DNA from: Actinacidiphila cocklensis
Lineage (GTDB): Bacteria; Actinomycetota; Actinomycetes; Streptomycetales; Streptomycetaceae
NCBI RefSeq assembly: GCF_907177275.1
Contig: NZ_CAJSLV010000053.1
Span: 1 to 64,000, forward strand
Reading direction: 5' to 3'
Length of the DNA: 64,000 nucleotides
Part shown: positions 33,804-43,071 of the stretch, one piece after another
Numbering within the stretch: position 1 is the first letter of the stretch
Layout: each line of letters starts with the position of its first letter
The notes under the pieces: model-generated
What the model was told of the DNA's origin: nothing
The model's database searches: none
What the model saw: only the letters and a program-made list of their open reading frames with translations
Program-made: the position numbers and the translations under genes

Positions 33804-34006
33804 GGCTCCTCCTGTGTCGCTGGCGCCCAGGGGGGTGCCTCAGCAGGCCTAGCGGGTACGGATTCGAGTCAACAGCAGCCTCAGATTAGCCGTTCAGGAT
33901 CCGGGCGACGGGGGCGTACACATAATGAGCAAGACGGACACGAGACTCATGTGATGCCGGGTGAAAAGCCTCGGCGACGGACGACACATCCAAGCCGGGG
34001 GCTGAA

Positions 34007-35821
34007 GTGGGCGAGTACGACGACCAGGAGACGCCGCTAGGTGACGTCACAGGAGCGTTACGGCGGTTGGACAGTGATGTCGATGCCTTGGGGATGCGGG
34101 TCGAGACGGTGCAGAGCAACGTCACTGCGCTACGGGGCGAGCTGCGGACCATGGCCTCCGAACTCGGTAACGTTTCGCACACCATCGACCGGGTCGAGGA
34201 CTCAGTAGGCCAACTTGGCCGAAACCTAGCGGAGTTTACCGATAGGTACGCCAGGGACCAGGTCCGAGCACGCGCCGAGGCAGAGCTGGCCCGACTGACG
34301 ACTGAGTGGCACGCACGGTTCGAACAGCGCAGGCAGACCCGCGCCCTAGCCCACGGACTTGTCCACGCGCTGACCAAAGACGCTCTAGAGAAAGGGATGG
34401 TGGACAAAGACCTAGTGGCCGCATGCGCCCAGGAACGCATGCTCATGGACCGCGGCTTCTGGCTGGGTCCGGCCGTGGTAGCTCTCGCGGCCCGCCACCT
34501 CGACAAGGCGCCCCAGATGCACCGCGCCCGGGCTCAGGCATACTCCATCGACCAAGCCCGTGCCAACCTCTTCTTCACCTTGACCTGTACCCGGCTGGGC
34601 GAGCAAGACGAAGCCGCCCGATGGATGGACCGCTATCTGCAGTCTCTCGATCCCTACGCCCTGGATGAGGACTTCCACGTCGTGCTCGACGCCGTCGCTT
34701 GCAATGAGCTGGGAACAGAAGCACATGCGTACACCCGGCATGCGATGCGCCAGTGGCTGAGTCGTCTCGATTTGGCACAGGCAGCCACGCTCGAGACCCA
34801 AGTCGCGCGTCACATGCGCGACTTGAGTAAGGAGCTGCCAGCCAAGGCATATCAGGAGCTAAGCAGCGTATGCGCCGATGACTGGAGTGTCCTACGTAGC
34901 GGCTGGGAGTTGGCGACCATACCGAAGGCCACGCTCGCCCATCTCCGCCGCGCTTTTCCCGGGGACCTCGATGGCGGTCCGGCAGGACATGCCGACAGTG
35001 CTCTCGACGCACTCATTGACCGACATGACGCTGACGAGGCAGAGCTCGCGTCACGCATCCGATACCTCGAACTCGTCGTTGAGCGCAACGGCGATGAGGA
35101 GGCAGCGCACCAGGACCACACTGCCCAGCGGAACGCCGCAAAACCGGTGAACCTCCGGACACTGCTGGTGAACGCGGTTTTCGTGCCGGACGCCGTGCGC
35201 CTGGGAGAAGAGGCACGCTTGTTGGCACTCCGCGCGGTGTGGCCTCACGTGCTAAATACGTCCAATTCCTATGCGCAACGCTCCGCGTCCTTGCTCCCCT
35301 TGCAGATCGATGTCGCCTGGGGCGAGTGGAATCGTCCTCTGGCCGCCGACCCGGCCGTGACCTTGCCAGAACAGCAACTAGTCAGCGAAGTGGTGGGGTT
35401 GCTAGAACACCGCACCCGCCAAAAGATCGAGTCCGTCCAGCTCAATCGATTCCGGTTCGTCGCCGACGCTGTGGTGGCTGTTGCAGGCACGATCGTGGCG
35501 TTCATCGCGCCACAGGGACCGCTGCGGGTCACCGCTGCCATCCTCGGAATCGGCGCCGTCATTCTCGCGATCCACGAGTGGCGGCGAGTTCCCGCGCGCA
35601 AGCAGGAACTCAGCCGTGAAGGTCGGGACAGCGCCCTGACCGCCGCAACCGTCCTAAGTGGGGCGCTGACCCAGCGCGTCACCTTCTTCACGGCCTGGCG
35701 TGCGAACCTCGAAGCCGTTCCCCAGTTGGCAGCCTGGGCGAATCAGGCGTGGCGCAGTGAGGCGGGCGCGATAGAAGAAGCCGTTTGGAAAGGACACGGC
35801 ACCAAGAGGGAGAACGAATAG
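34007..35821 (+). CDS. Coiled-coil protein with C-terminal membrane hairpin
   Basis: 604 residues, family not recognised. Residues 14-105 are predicted coiled coil (heptads in LDSDVDALGMRVETVQSNVT and LGNVSHTIDRVEDSVGQLG). Residues 115-450 are helical, with stretches like TPR or ARM repeats (ARANLFFTLTCTRLGEQDEA). Two membrane segments (about 484-500 VADAVVAVAGTIVAFIA and 507-522 VTAAILGIGAVILAI) with a short PQGPLR turn follow, then an 80-residue cytoplasmic tail. GTG start at 34007. Codon 18 is TTA (34058), so translation should need the bldA tRNA. Its stop shares one base with the kinase start. The design (oligomeric sensor plus membrane hairpin) would suit an effector that disturbs or signals from the membrane. 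Confidence 0.75.
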   Translation: MGEYDDQETPLGDVTGALRRLDSDVDALGMRVETVQSNVTALRGELRTMASELGNVSHTIDRVEDSVGQLGRNLAEFTDRYARDQVRARAEAELARLTTEWHARFEQRRQTRALAHGLVHALTKDALEKGMVDKDLVAACAQERMLMDRGFWLGPAVVALAARHLDKAPQMHRARAQAYSIDQARANLFFTLTCTRLGEQDEAARWMDRYLQSLDPYALDEDFHVVLDAVACNELGTEAHAYTRHAMRQWLSRLDLAQAATLETQVARHMRDLSKELPAKAYQELSSVCADDWSVLRSGWELATIPKATLAHLRRAFPGDLDGGPAGHADSALDALIDRHDADEAELASRIRYLELVVERNGDEEAAHQDHTAQRNAAKPVNLRTLLVNAVFVPDAVRLGEEARLLALRAVWPHVLNTSNSYAQRSASLLPLQIDVAWGEWNRPLAADPAVTLPEQQLVSEVVGLLEHRTRQKIESVQLNRFRFVADAVVAVAGTIVAFIAPQGPLRVTAAILGIGAVILAIHEWRRVPARKQELSREGRDSALTAATVLSGALTQRVTFFTAWRANLEAVPQLAAWANQAWRSEAGAIEEAVWKGHGTKRENE

Positions 35822-37017
35822 TGACGCAGCCACGCGAGGGCCGCCGTTTTGTCGGTCTGGGCGACCGCTTCGAACTGGTCGACCACATCGGTAGTGGCGG
35901 ATTCGGAGATGTATGGCGCGCGCGTGACCAAGTACTCAGCCGCGAAGTAGCCCTAAAATTCCTGGCCCTGGACCGGCTGGCCGGATCGCGGCCTAGTTCA
36001 GAGCGCATCTCGCAGATACGCGACCGGTTCTCACGCGAGAGCCTGATTGCCGCCAAAGTCGACAGCCCCTACGTAGCCAGAATTTACGACTGTTACATGG
36101 TGGACGACAATCCGTTCCTCGTCATGGAGTACGTGGACGGTGAGCCGTTGAGCGCTCATGTAGGCGTCACCCCTCTGCCCCTGGCGCGTACTTGTCGTTG
36201 GACCAGTCAGATTGCCCAGGGCCTCGCAACTGCTCACGACCAGAACGTCGTCCACCGTGACATCAAACCCGGCAATGTACTCATTCGGGAGGCGGACAGC
36301 GACGTACGCATCGTCGACTTCGGCCTATCCCGCTTCGTCGATGCTACTGAGACACGCAGCGCGGCTGGCACACCTCTGTACATGTCACCGGAGCGGTGCC
36401 GCGCCGAGCCTGGTGACGAACGTAGTGATCTGTACTCACTTGGGTGCGTGATGTACGAGATGGTCACCGGATGGCCCCCCTTCGGCGACGCCCGCGCCGA
36501 TCCAGTCGCGCTCGCCCAGGCTCACCAGAACAAGGCCCCCGCACCGCCCCAGGCGCAGGTATCAGGAGTGCCGCCGGCACTCGAAAGACTGATCATGGCG
36601 CTACTCGCCAAGGATCCCCGACAGCGGCCCCACAACGCGCGCGCGGTCGTCCACTCGATCAAAGAGCTCGAACGGGATCTCGATGCCTCCGGAGCGGAAC
36701 GGCGTGCTGACGGACCTGCAGCGAACCCAGGCGCACCCGCCTCCGACAGCGGCTTCGCGGATCAACTGACCTCCGCCGAACTCACCGTACGGCGCCTCAT
36801 CCGGAAGCACGGCCCGGACCATACTCTGGTGGTCACGGCACGCATGGAGCTGGCCGACCTGACTGGTCACAGCGGCGACGTACGCGGAGCCGCCGTGCTG
36901 TACGACCGGCTCGGTCGAGACTGCAGCTCCTGGTTCGGTCCGGCACATAGCCGAACGTTGGACGCCTTTGAAGGGATGGCTCGGTGGGTCAGTGCCCGAA
37001 GCGAGGAAAACCGGTAG
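35821..37017 (+). CDS. Ser/Thr protein kinase with C-terminal TPR-like segment
   Basis: 398 residues. Hanks-type kinase: Gly loop GSGGFGDVW (24-32), Lys46 in VALKF, catalytic HRDIKPGN (145-152), DFG (166-168), SPE (189-191) and the Asp of RSDLYSLGCVMYEM. All catalytic residues are present. There is no transmembrane segment or PASTA domain, unlike housekeeping Pkn kinases; residues 315-390 form a TPR-like pair (LTVRRLIRKHGPDHTLVVTA, VLYDRLGRDCSSWFGPAHS). GTG start shares a base with the previous stop (TAGTG), so it is coupled to the membrane coiled-coil protein, a likely substrate or anchor. The ATPase gene is divergent. Confidence 0.88.
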   Translation: MTQPREGRRFVGLGDRFELVDHIGSGGFGDVWRARDQVLSREVALKFLALDRLAGSRPSSERISQIRDRFSRESLIAAKVDSPYVARIYDCYMVDDNPFLVMEYVDGEPLSAHVGVTPLPLARTCRWTSQIAQGLATAHDQNVVHRDIKPGNVLIREADSDVRIVDFGLSRFVDATETRSAAGTPLYMSPERCRAEPGDERSDLYSLGCVMYEMVTGWPPFGDARADPVALAQAHQNKAPAPPQAQVSGVPPALERLIMALLAKDPRQRPHNARAVVHSIKELERDLDASGAERRADGPAANPGAPASDSGFADQLTSAELTVRRLIRKHGPDHTLVVTARMELADLTGHSGDVRGAAVLYDRLGRDCSSWFGPAHSRTLDAFEGMARWVSARSEENR

Positions 37018-37358
37018 AGGATCCCCGTGACGAGCAGGTGTGCAAATATTGGGCAGGTTTGCGCCTTGGCTGCGCGCAGCAGACACCAGGCATTGTCCGC
37101 ACCAGCGGCCAAACGCATATACAGTGTGCATTTGTGTGCGGTGCCCAAGGAGTTCCGCGCATCGAGCCTCCTGAGCAGGCATTTCGCGCTTACTGGCGTT
37201 GGCCTCCGACGGCCATTTTCGACTGTCCCGCGGACTGTTTGCGGACTGGCAGGGCCAGCTCAGAAGCTAGGCGAGCACGCCGATGACGACCCGCACGAAA
37301 TCTCGACTACGCCCCACCGACGCCGCGTAACAACGAGTGTCCGAGATCACGGGGAACT
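37018..37358. other. Intergenic region between cassette and helicase
   Basis: No gene. Convergent ends of the kinase and helicase genes. It contains the R3 repeat (37171-37249) and little else that can be recognised. Confidence 0.6.
37171..37249. repeat. Dispersed repeat, copy R3 with paired boxes
   Basis: About 78 nt that align to R1 (30588-30666) with one gap: CTGAGCAGGCATTTC against CTGACCAGGTATTTC, GGCGTTGGC, CCGACGG, then boxes CGCGGACTG (37229) and TGCGGACTG (37240), 11 bp apart. It is more diverged than R2 but in the same orientation. Confidence 0.7.
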
Positions 37359-40300
37359 TCAGGTGGCCCGCAGGCGCAAAGTGAGCCGGTCGTCAGTGAG
37401 GGTGGCGTCAAAATCGATGCCACTGTCGATGATCGTGAGGACATCGAGATACGCGTCAGCCGGGATGATAGCGACGGTGTCTTGGTTTACGTCGGCGGTC
37501 AGGGACGATGGCTGAGGGCCGGCGGCGAACCGCAACTGGGCGGGGAGGCCGTCGGCGACTGTTACCCCGGTGGTAGTGACACGCAAGGAGGTATGTCTGG
37601 CGTCGAGCAGGCTGCCAATCATGCTGGGGCGACGGTTGCGGACGTATTCCAGCAGGTCGTTGATCTCATAGGAGGTGGCGGAAAATTCCCGGCGCCAGCC
37701 GTCAATGTGAAGGTCGGTCAGCCAGGCGCGCAATTCGTCGACGCCGATGTTCCGATCGTTAGCCGAGTGGCCGATCTGGTGGGCGAGGCGGCGGGAGGTG
37801 ACGCCAGCGTTTAGCAGGGCCAAGGCCTGTGCGGTGTCGACGCCGTGGCGAAGGTGCCAGCCGACGGTGGCGGGCAGCCTGATCTCGGCCCGGGCTTGTT
37901 CCAGGCGGGTGTTGATGAGATTGGTCAGCGCACCGAGCGTCCAGGCAAGATAGTGTTCGAAGGTGACGCTGATGTTGCTAACCGTCTGTTCCAAAGCCCA
38001 TTCGCGAGACAGGTCTGGCAGCCAGGCGTCGGCGAGGTCAGGGATGGTCGTGCCACCGGTCCATCCGGTGATCGCCGCGGCGATGTCTACGTGGTGGCGA
38101 GTGCTGGTGGCGGTCCGCTTCTCGGTAAAAGTCCACGCCTCCTTGGCTTCCGGGAAAGTCAACAGAACCTCGTACACGCCGTATTGGGCGAAGAAGTCCA
38201 GTGTGCGCTGGAGTGGCCAATCGTCGGGAAACATGCCAGCCAGAACCTCCGCCCAGATGCCCTCATAAGCCGGCGCGGTGGCGGCGGGGTCTCGCAGGAG
38301 GGCTTGGGTGAGGGCTTCGGCGATCGAATCCAGGGTGCGGGCTGTACCGATGCTGGTGCCCGGATTGGTCCAGCGCCGCCGGGCGGCCGGTTCGATGGCC
38401 TCGTACTGTTCGGCGACCTTTGCTGCCAGATGCAGCCAGCGGTCTTTGAGATCGGGTGGCAGCTGCCGCATGGCCAGCAGCCGCTCGACGGCGGCCATCG
38501 GCTCGATGGCCGTGAGGGTAGGAACGCGGGAGAGCGCGTCTAGGGTGAACCACACGTAGGAGGCGAAGTTCGCAGCGTGGTTCTCCGCAAGCTTGAAGAT
38601 GGCATCGGCAGTGTCGGCAATCAGCTGTTCGGCGGCGGCGAGGTCGGTCAGGGCGTCGTCGGTGCCGAGCGCGGACAGCACCTGCAGGCGGTCCGCACTA
38701 GGTTCGAGCAGGGCAAAGTCCGGGGAGTGCGGGTCGCGGTGGCGAGTGAGCAGGATCCAGCCTTCGCTTTCACGTCCGGCCCGACCGGCACGGCCAACGG
38801 CGTTGAGTAGTTGCGCTGGTCCCATTTGCGGCTGGCCGGACCAGGTACGTGGCAGACCGTCATCGACCTCACTGTTGATGATGACGGAGCGCACCGGCAG
38901 ATTGACGCCGTCGGTGAGGGTGCTGGTACAGCACAGTGCTTTGAGCTGGTCACTGCGCAGGGCGTCTTCGACGGCGTGCAGGACTTCGGCGGGCAGTTGG
39001 GCGTGGTGGTAGGCGACACCGTGTCGGGCGCAGTCCACGATCGGGTGATCGGCGCCGAGAGTGTCGGCGAGGAAGTCGGCCAGCGGGGCCGCAGGCGGAA
39101 ATTCGGGCAGGAGGGTGGCGATGGCCTGGGCGGTGTTGCGCGTGGCAACACGGGAGGTGCAGACCACCAAGACACTGCCGGAGCGGGAAAGGTGGGCAGC
39201 CCCAAACGCGAACAGGGCGTAGTTCGTCACTGATGAGGCCTGCTTGCCGGTGGTGTCACCCGGGAACTTCTCACGGTAGATCCGCTGGCCAAGCGGCTGG
39301 TCACGCCGAGTGGCCATATGAAAGGTCTTGCCGGTCGAGGTCGGGCGGACGCTGATACGCAGGCCCATCGGCAGGACTGCCTCGGTGTTGCGGGTCCGGT
39401 TCGCGCGCGGCGGAAGTTCGGTCCGGGTGAGCTGGGCAGTGAACCTTATCGGGCTCAGTAGGCCGTGCAACCGACGGGGCCCGCGCCACTGTGAGGTGAA
39501 CACGACGTCCTCGGCAGGCTGGCTGGGATCGAGCCAGCCTGCGAGCTCAGCGTGGTTGCCGACTGCGGCAGACAGCAGTACCAGTCGAGGTGGGCTCGGA
39601 TGAGCCTGGCAGAAAGCCAGCAGTCCTTCGAGAAGGAAGCCGCGCTCGGTGTGCTGCATGTGATGAGCTTCGTCGACCACAATCAGGCCCACCTCCTCCA
39701 GCGCCGCATTCGCGTCCTGCCGCAGGGCGTGCATCAGCCGCTCGGGGGTGAGGATCTCCACGTCTGCGTTGCTGGCTGCGGCCTGGGCGCCGAGCGCGGG
39801 GAAGTCGGGCTGGTCGTCGCCGAGTTTACGGCCCAGCACCCGTAGCCGGGAGCGAAGGGCCTGGCGCATCTCCCGGCCCAGGCTGCGCAGCGGAGAGACA
39901 TACAGCACCCGACCGGCGCCAGCAGCCAGATGGGCGCAGATGATTAGCTGCGCCATGAGCGTTTTGCCGGCGCTGGTCGGCACGCTGATCAGCAGCCGGG
40001 AGGTGGCCGGGTCCAGCGGGCGGGACTGCCGGAGCAGTTCCCGCTGCGGTGGCCACAGCGTCATCACGGGAGGGTCGGACAGGGCGAAAGCGTGGGCGAG
40101 TGCTGGCGGGGTATCGGGAGGCAGCAGCCGTTGGAGACTGCCCTCGGCCAGGTCGTCCAGGAGTTCCAGCAGATGGGCAGCGACCCAGCGGGCGGAGCGG
40201 TCCGCCAGGCCAGCGCCGCCGGTGACCACGTCGGACAGATGGGCCCGGGCGGTCTCCAATGCTTCGGGGTCGGCACGAGTAAGAAACAGCGTCAGGTTGT

Positions 40301-41003
40301 GAACCGCCTCAATGACTGCCTGCGCCGGGCCGTACATGCTCTCTCGTAGATCGGTTACGCCGGCCAGTCGCTGCAGGTCGGCCAACTGCCGTCGCCACAC
40401 GCGCACCACCCGGGTCAGCCTGCGTCGCTGCAAGCCCAAGAATGCCACCCCGGCCTCAACGGCGAGCGTGTCCAGGTGAGAGGCCAAGGACTCCTCGGTG
40501 ACGAGGAGTGGGTCGACCTGTCGGAAGACCGCGGCAGCGTTCGGGTCCTGCTCGCATCGCCGGTAGCCCACCTGGGCGCCGAACGCCAGTGACAGACGGC
40601 GGGCTCGAACCTCATCGGGATCGTGCGGAGGGCCCGTGGTTTCCGTTTCCGTCGTCTCCGCCAGGTCTTCGTCTTCGCCGGTCCGGTCGTCCTCGTTCCC
40701 TTCGGTGGTGTCGAGACGGTTGCGGCTGTCGTCCAGAGCGAGTTCAAGGATGTGGGCACTGACGGCGAAGGCGTGTCGGCGCCGGACTGGGTCATACAGG
40801 TCGGTGCCCTCAAGTGCGGCAGCGATGCCGTGTAGGTACCAGGCAGTCCCTAGCAGTTGGTCCGGGACACCAGCCTCGGCCCTGATAGCACTGACCTCAA
40901 CCTCTGCAATCAGTGCGGCGAGTTCATCTGGGGACGGCAGCACGCCGGCCTCGTGCACACCGAGCGCGATCGCAAGGATTTCGGGGTTTATAGTGCGGTC
41001 CAC
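37359..41003 (-). CDS. SF2 DEAH helicase, HamB-like
   Basis: 1214 residues. Ski2/Brr2-type SF2 helicase core: motif I VPTSAGKT (341-348), motif Ia YVSPLRSLGREM, motif II VDEAHH (443-448), motif III SAA (478-480), a CTSTLTDGVNLPVRSVIINS segment (692-711) and motif VI NAVGRAGRAGRE (734-745). A 300-residue helical N-terminal region and a 450-residue C-terminal region flank it. The gene starts (GTG 41003) 16 nt inside the end of the nuclease-like gene. A nuclease-like protein plus long Ski2-like helicase is the Hachiman (HamA/HamB) layout, in which the helicase senses or translocates on DNA and releases the nuclease. Antiphage function is inferred. Confidence 0.82.
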   Translation of the reverse strand: MDRTINPEILAIALGVHEAGVLPSPDELAALIAEVEVSAIRAEAGVPDQLLGTAWYLHGIAAALEGTDLYDPVRRRHAFAVSAHILELALDDSRNRLDTTEGNEDDRTGEDEDLAETTETETTGPPHDPDEVRARRLSLAFGAQVGYRRCEQDPNAAAVFRQVDPLLVTEESLASHLDTLAVEAGVAFLGLQRRRLTRVVRVWRRQLADLQRLAGVTDLRESMYGPAQAVIEAVHNLTLFLTRADPEALETARAHLSDVVTGGAGLADRSARWVAAHLLELLDDLAEGSLQRLLPPDTPPALAHAFALSDPPVMTLWPPQRELLRQSRPLDPATSRLLISVPTSAGKTLMAQLIICAHLAAGAGRVLYVSPLRSLGREMRQALRSRLRVLGRKLGDDQPDFPALGAQAAASNADVEILTPERLMHALRQDANAALEEVGLIVVDEAHHMQHTERGFLLEGLLAFCQAHPSPPRLVLLSAAVGNHAELAGWLDPSQPAEDVVFTSQWRGPRRLHGLLSPIRFTAQLTRTELPPRANRTRNTEAVLPMGLRISVRPTSTGKTFHMATRRDQPLGQRIYREKFPGDTTGKQASSVTNYALFAFGAAHLSRSGSVLVVCTSRVATRNTAQAIATLLPEFPPAAPLADFLADTLGADHPIVDCARHGVAYHHAQLPAEVLHAVEDALRSDQLKALCCTSTLTDGVNLPVRSVIINSEVDDGLPRTWSGQPQMGPAQLLNAVGRAGRAGRESEGWILLTRHRDPHSPDFALLEPSADRLQVLSALGTDDALTDLAAAEQLIADTADAIFKLAENHAANFASYVWFTLDALSRVPTLTAIEPMAAVERLLAMRQLPPDLKDRWLHLAAKVAEQYEAIEPAARRRWTNPGTSIGTARTLDSIAEALTQALLRDPAATAPAYEGIWAEVLAGMFPDDWPLQRTLDFFAQYGVYEVLLTFPEAKEAWTFTEKRTATSTRHHVDIAAAITGWTGGTTIPDLADAWLPDLSREWALEQTVSNISVTFEHYLAWTLGALTNLINTRLEQARAEIRLPATVGWHLRHGVDTAQALALLNAGVTSRRLAHQIGHSANDRNIGVDELRAWLTDLHIDGWRREFSATSYEINDLLEYVRNRRPSMIGSLLDARHTSLRVTTTGVTVADGLPAQLRFAAGPQPSSLTADVNQDTVAIIPADAYLDVLTIIDSGIDFDATLTDDRLTLRLRAT

Positions 41004-41914
41004 ACCAGTTCCTGAACTTGCCGGGCGAAATCGGGGAAATCATCGATAGCCACGATCAGGCCTTCGAGTTGACCATCGTGCCGTAGGTGCGGAATGCGCT
41101 CGTGAGACGTTGTGAAGGCGCGCTGTTTGGGAGCCGCGGACGCGTTGGTGGCCACGCTCACCCCAGCACCGCTGCTGGGATGCCCCTCCAGCCACAGATC
41201 GGCCAGCTCGCTGACAAATGTACCGACGTCGCCAGAGACTTCCCGGTCTGCCCAGGCGATCTGTGAGATCACGTAGTTGATGCCGCTCTCCGATAGTTGA
41301 TCCCAGGCACCGCGGACCGTGTCGGTGACCGAATCATCCTTCCCGGTGTATTTCTTCATTTCCCAAAGTCGGAAGAGGAGTTCCGGTCCGGTGCCTGAAC
41401 GTGAGCGGTAGATCACCAGACCGTCTCCGCCGGAGTCGTTGACGTTGTCCTTGGGTGGAGTCAGGTACTCCCGTGCCCGTGCGGCCGTATCCGGGCTCTC
41501 CAACGCCAGTAGATACCAGAGCCATTCGCCTACATGACCAGGTACTCCGTGATGCGGCTTGGCCGCCGGATCGGTCTGTGGCTTGAATACCGGTTCCGCA
41601 AAAGCTGTCACCAACTGCCGAAGCTGCCCATTCAACGGAGCACCGCCCAGTGTGGCCGTCCTCCAGGAGTCGAATGCGTGTGTCACCTTGCCGCACCGCT
41701 GCCGCATCAACGCCTCAGCGATGATCCATGCCACCGCCCCGCGCTCGGAGTCCGTATGCCCACCGATAGACACTAGCTCCCAAGGGCATCGCTGGCCGAT
41801 TCCCCGGCTGGTCCGAGTCACAAACGCCGACACACGCCTTCCCCGGGCTGCCGCGAACTGCTCCGCTACCACTGCCGGAACCCGGCCTCGTGAAGCGGGA
41901 ACGGCTATCGACAT
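40988..41914 (-). CDS. HamA-like PD-(D/E)XK nuclease-type protein
   Basis: 308 residues. The active-site pattern of a PD-(D/E)XK nuclease is visible: Glu130 in GHVGEWLWYL, Asp164 in SGGDGLVIY and Glu185-x-Lys187 in FRLWEMKKY. That spacing and the GxxGE helix recall DUF1837/HamA of Hachiman, though overall similarity cannot be judged by eye. The N-terminal part (WELVSIGGHTDSERGAVAW) is unassigned. Overlaps the helicase start by 16 nt, so the two are expressed together. A different nuclease-helicase defence family is the main alternative. Confidence 0.65.
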   Translation of the reverse strand: MSIAVPASRGRVPAVVAEQFAAARGRRVSAFVTRTSRGIGQRCPWELVSIGGHTDSERGAVAWIIAEALMRQRCGKVTHAFDSWRTATLGGAPLNGQLRQLVTAFAEPVFKPQTDPAAKPHHGVPGHVGEWLWYLLALESPDTAARAREYLTPPKDNVNDSGGDGLVIYRSRSGTGPELLFRLWEMKKYTGKDDSVTDTVRGAWDQLSESGINYVISQIAWADREVSGDVGTFVSELADLWLEGHPSSGAGVSVATNASAAPKQRAFTTSHERIPHLRHDGQLEGLIVAIDDFPDFARQVQELVWTAL

Positions 41915-42066
41915 GCGTACGCTCCGCTTCCACCCGTCACCGGCGAGCCCCCGTGTCGAACAACATCTGGCCGTCCAAGCTTAATGCGGGAACCTTCCCC
42001 TTCGCCCGGAATCTCCATACTCACCGGGTTACCGCCCCTACCTCCCGACGAGGTAGAGGCGAGACC

Positions 42067-43071
42067 TCAACCTTCCACCGCCGGATCCGGTACGCAGGAG
42101 TGGAGGATGGCGGTGCGGGCCGCCCATGCCAGGGCACTTTGGGCGCGGAGGGAGAGGCCGAGGCGGTTCCAGTGGAAGATCACGTGGTAGCTGAGGACTT
42201 GGCGCAATCCCCGGTCCAGCGATCCAAGTTGTACTGCCTCTGCGAGTGAGCGGCCCGCTTGGTGGAAGGCAGCCACCCACTCGGTAACCCGGGTCAAGGG
42301 GCCGCCCGGGTTCAGCAGGGAGTTGGTGTCGGCCAGGAGCAGGAGCCGGATCTCCGCTGCTCTCGCATCCAGGGTTTCGCGGGGGATGTCCGTGATGCTG
42401 GAGCGGTGTTCGGCGGTGATGACGTGGTGCCAGACGTCGCCCTGTTCGTACCATTCGAGGCCGGCGGCGCGCATCAGGGTCGTGCACAGGAGGACGGACA
42501 GCTCGCGGGAGCCGAGGGGTAGGGCCTCGCGGAAGGGCAGTTGCTGGATCTCGCGGCTGTCGGCGACGAACAGCGCGTGGGCGCCCGTCATGCTCGCGGG
42601 GCCGCCGAAGGCGGCCGTCTCCGGTTCGTAGATGCCCGGCCACCATCGGTGAATGTGGCCTTCGGTGACGAGGTGGTCGAGGGCGTCTCCGATGGGCGTC
42701 ATGGTTTCGGACCGGGGGTGGCGGTGGAGGCGCAGGCGCCAGCAAGGGTGTTTCCGGGTGTACCACCAGCCGTCGAGGGTGCCGTCAGCTTCTCCTGCTC
42801 GTAGCAGCGGCAGTACGTGGGTAGTGAAGGTGCGGTCGGCGTTCGCCCAGTCGGTGAAGTGGATATAGGCGTGCCACCACTCGTGCTGTGCCGCATGGTC
42901 GGTGAGGGCTTCGCGGCCTGCTTGTTGAAAGGCCCGCAGGGCGTCGGAGAGGTTCACCGGGTCCATCCCAGCCTCCGCGGCGGCTTCGGCGAGCGGGCGG
43001 CCGGAGAGCACGGCGAGGACGGTGCGTTCGGTCGTGCCCGGTTCGGGCTGGATCAGTTGATCAGGAGACAT
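42067..43071 (-). CDS. SpaB_C-type lanthipeptide/thiopeptide biosynthesis protein
   Basis: 334 residues. The N-terminal 60 residues form a small helical part, then a SpaB_C (lantibiotic dehydratase elimination) domain: HEWWHAYIHFTDWANADRTF, WWYTRKHPCWRLRLHRHP, GIYEPETAAFGG and ALFVADSREI correspond to the conserved blocks of the glutamate-elimination domain. It is the stand-alone protein usually called thiopeptide-type bacteriocin biosynthesis protein and a regular member of FxLD clusters. ATG 43071 overlaps the LanC gene by 19 nt. Since the LanB here already carries a SpaB_C region, this is a second copy of that function. Confidence 0.85.
   Translation of the reverse strand: MSPDQLIQPEPGTTERTVLAVLSGRPLAEAAAEAGMDPVNLSDALRAFQQAGREALTDHAAQHEWWHAYIHFTDWANADRTFTTHVLPLLRAGEADGTLDGWWYTRKHPCWRLRLHRHPRSETMTPIGDALDHLVTEGHIHRWWPGIYEPETAAFGGPASMTGAHALFVADSREIQQLPFREALPLGSRELSVLLCTTLMRAAGLEWYEQGDVWHHVITAEHRSSITDIPRETLDARAAEIRLLLLADTNSLLNPGGPLTRVTEWVAAFHQAGRSLAEAVQLGSLDRGLRQVLSYHVIFHWNRLGLSLRAQSALAWAARTAILHSCVPDPAVEG

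Noticed and set aside
31866-37017. BREX or Pgl system because of the kinase
   Set aside because: No PglZ, PglX methyltransferase or BrxL/BrxC signature was found, and the kinase is much shorter than PglW.
30534-37249. Possible CRISPR-like array from repeated TGCGGACTG
   Set aside because: Copies come in pairs inside longer homologous blocks, with no regular repeat-spacer pattern and no cas genes.
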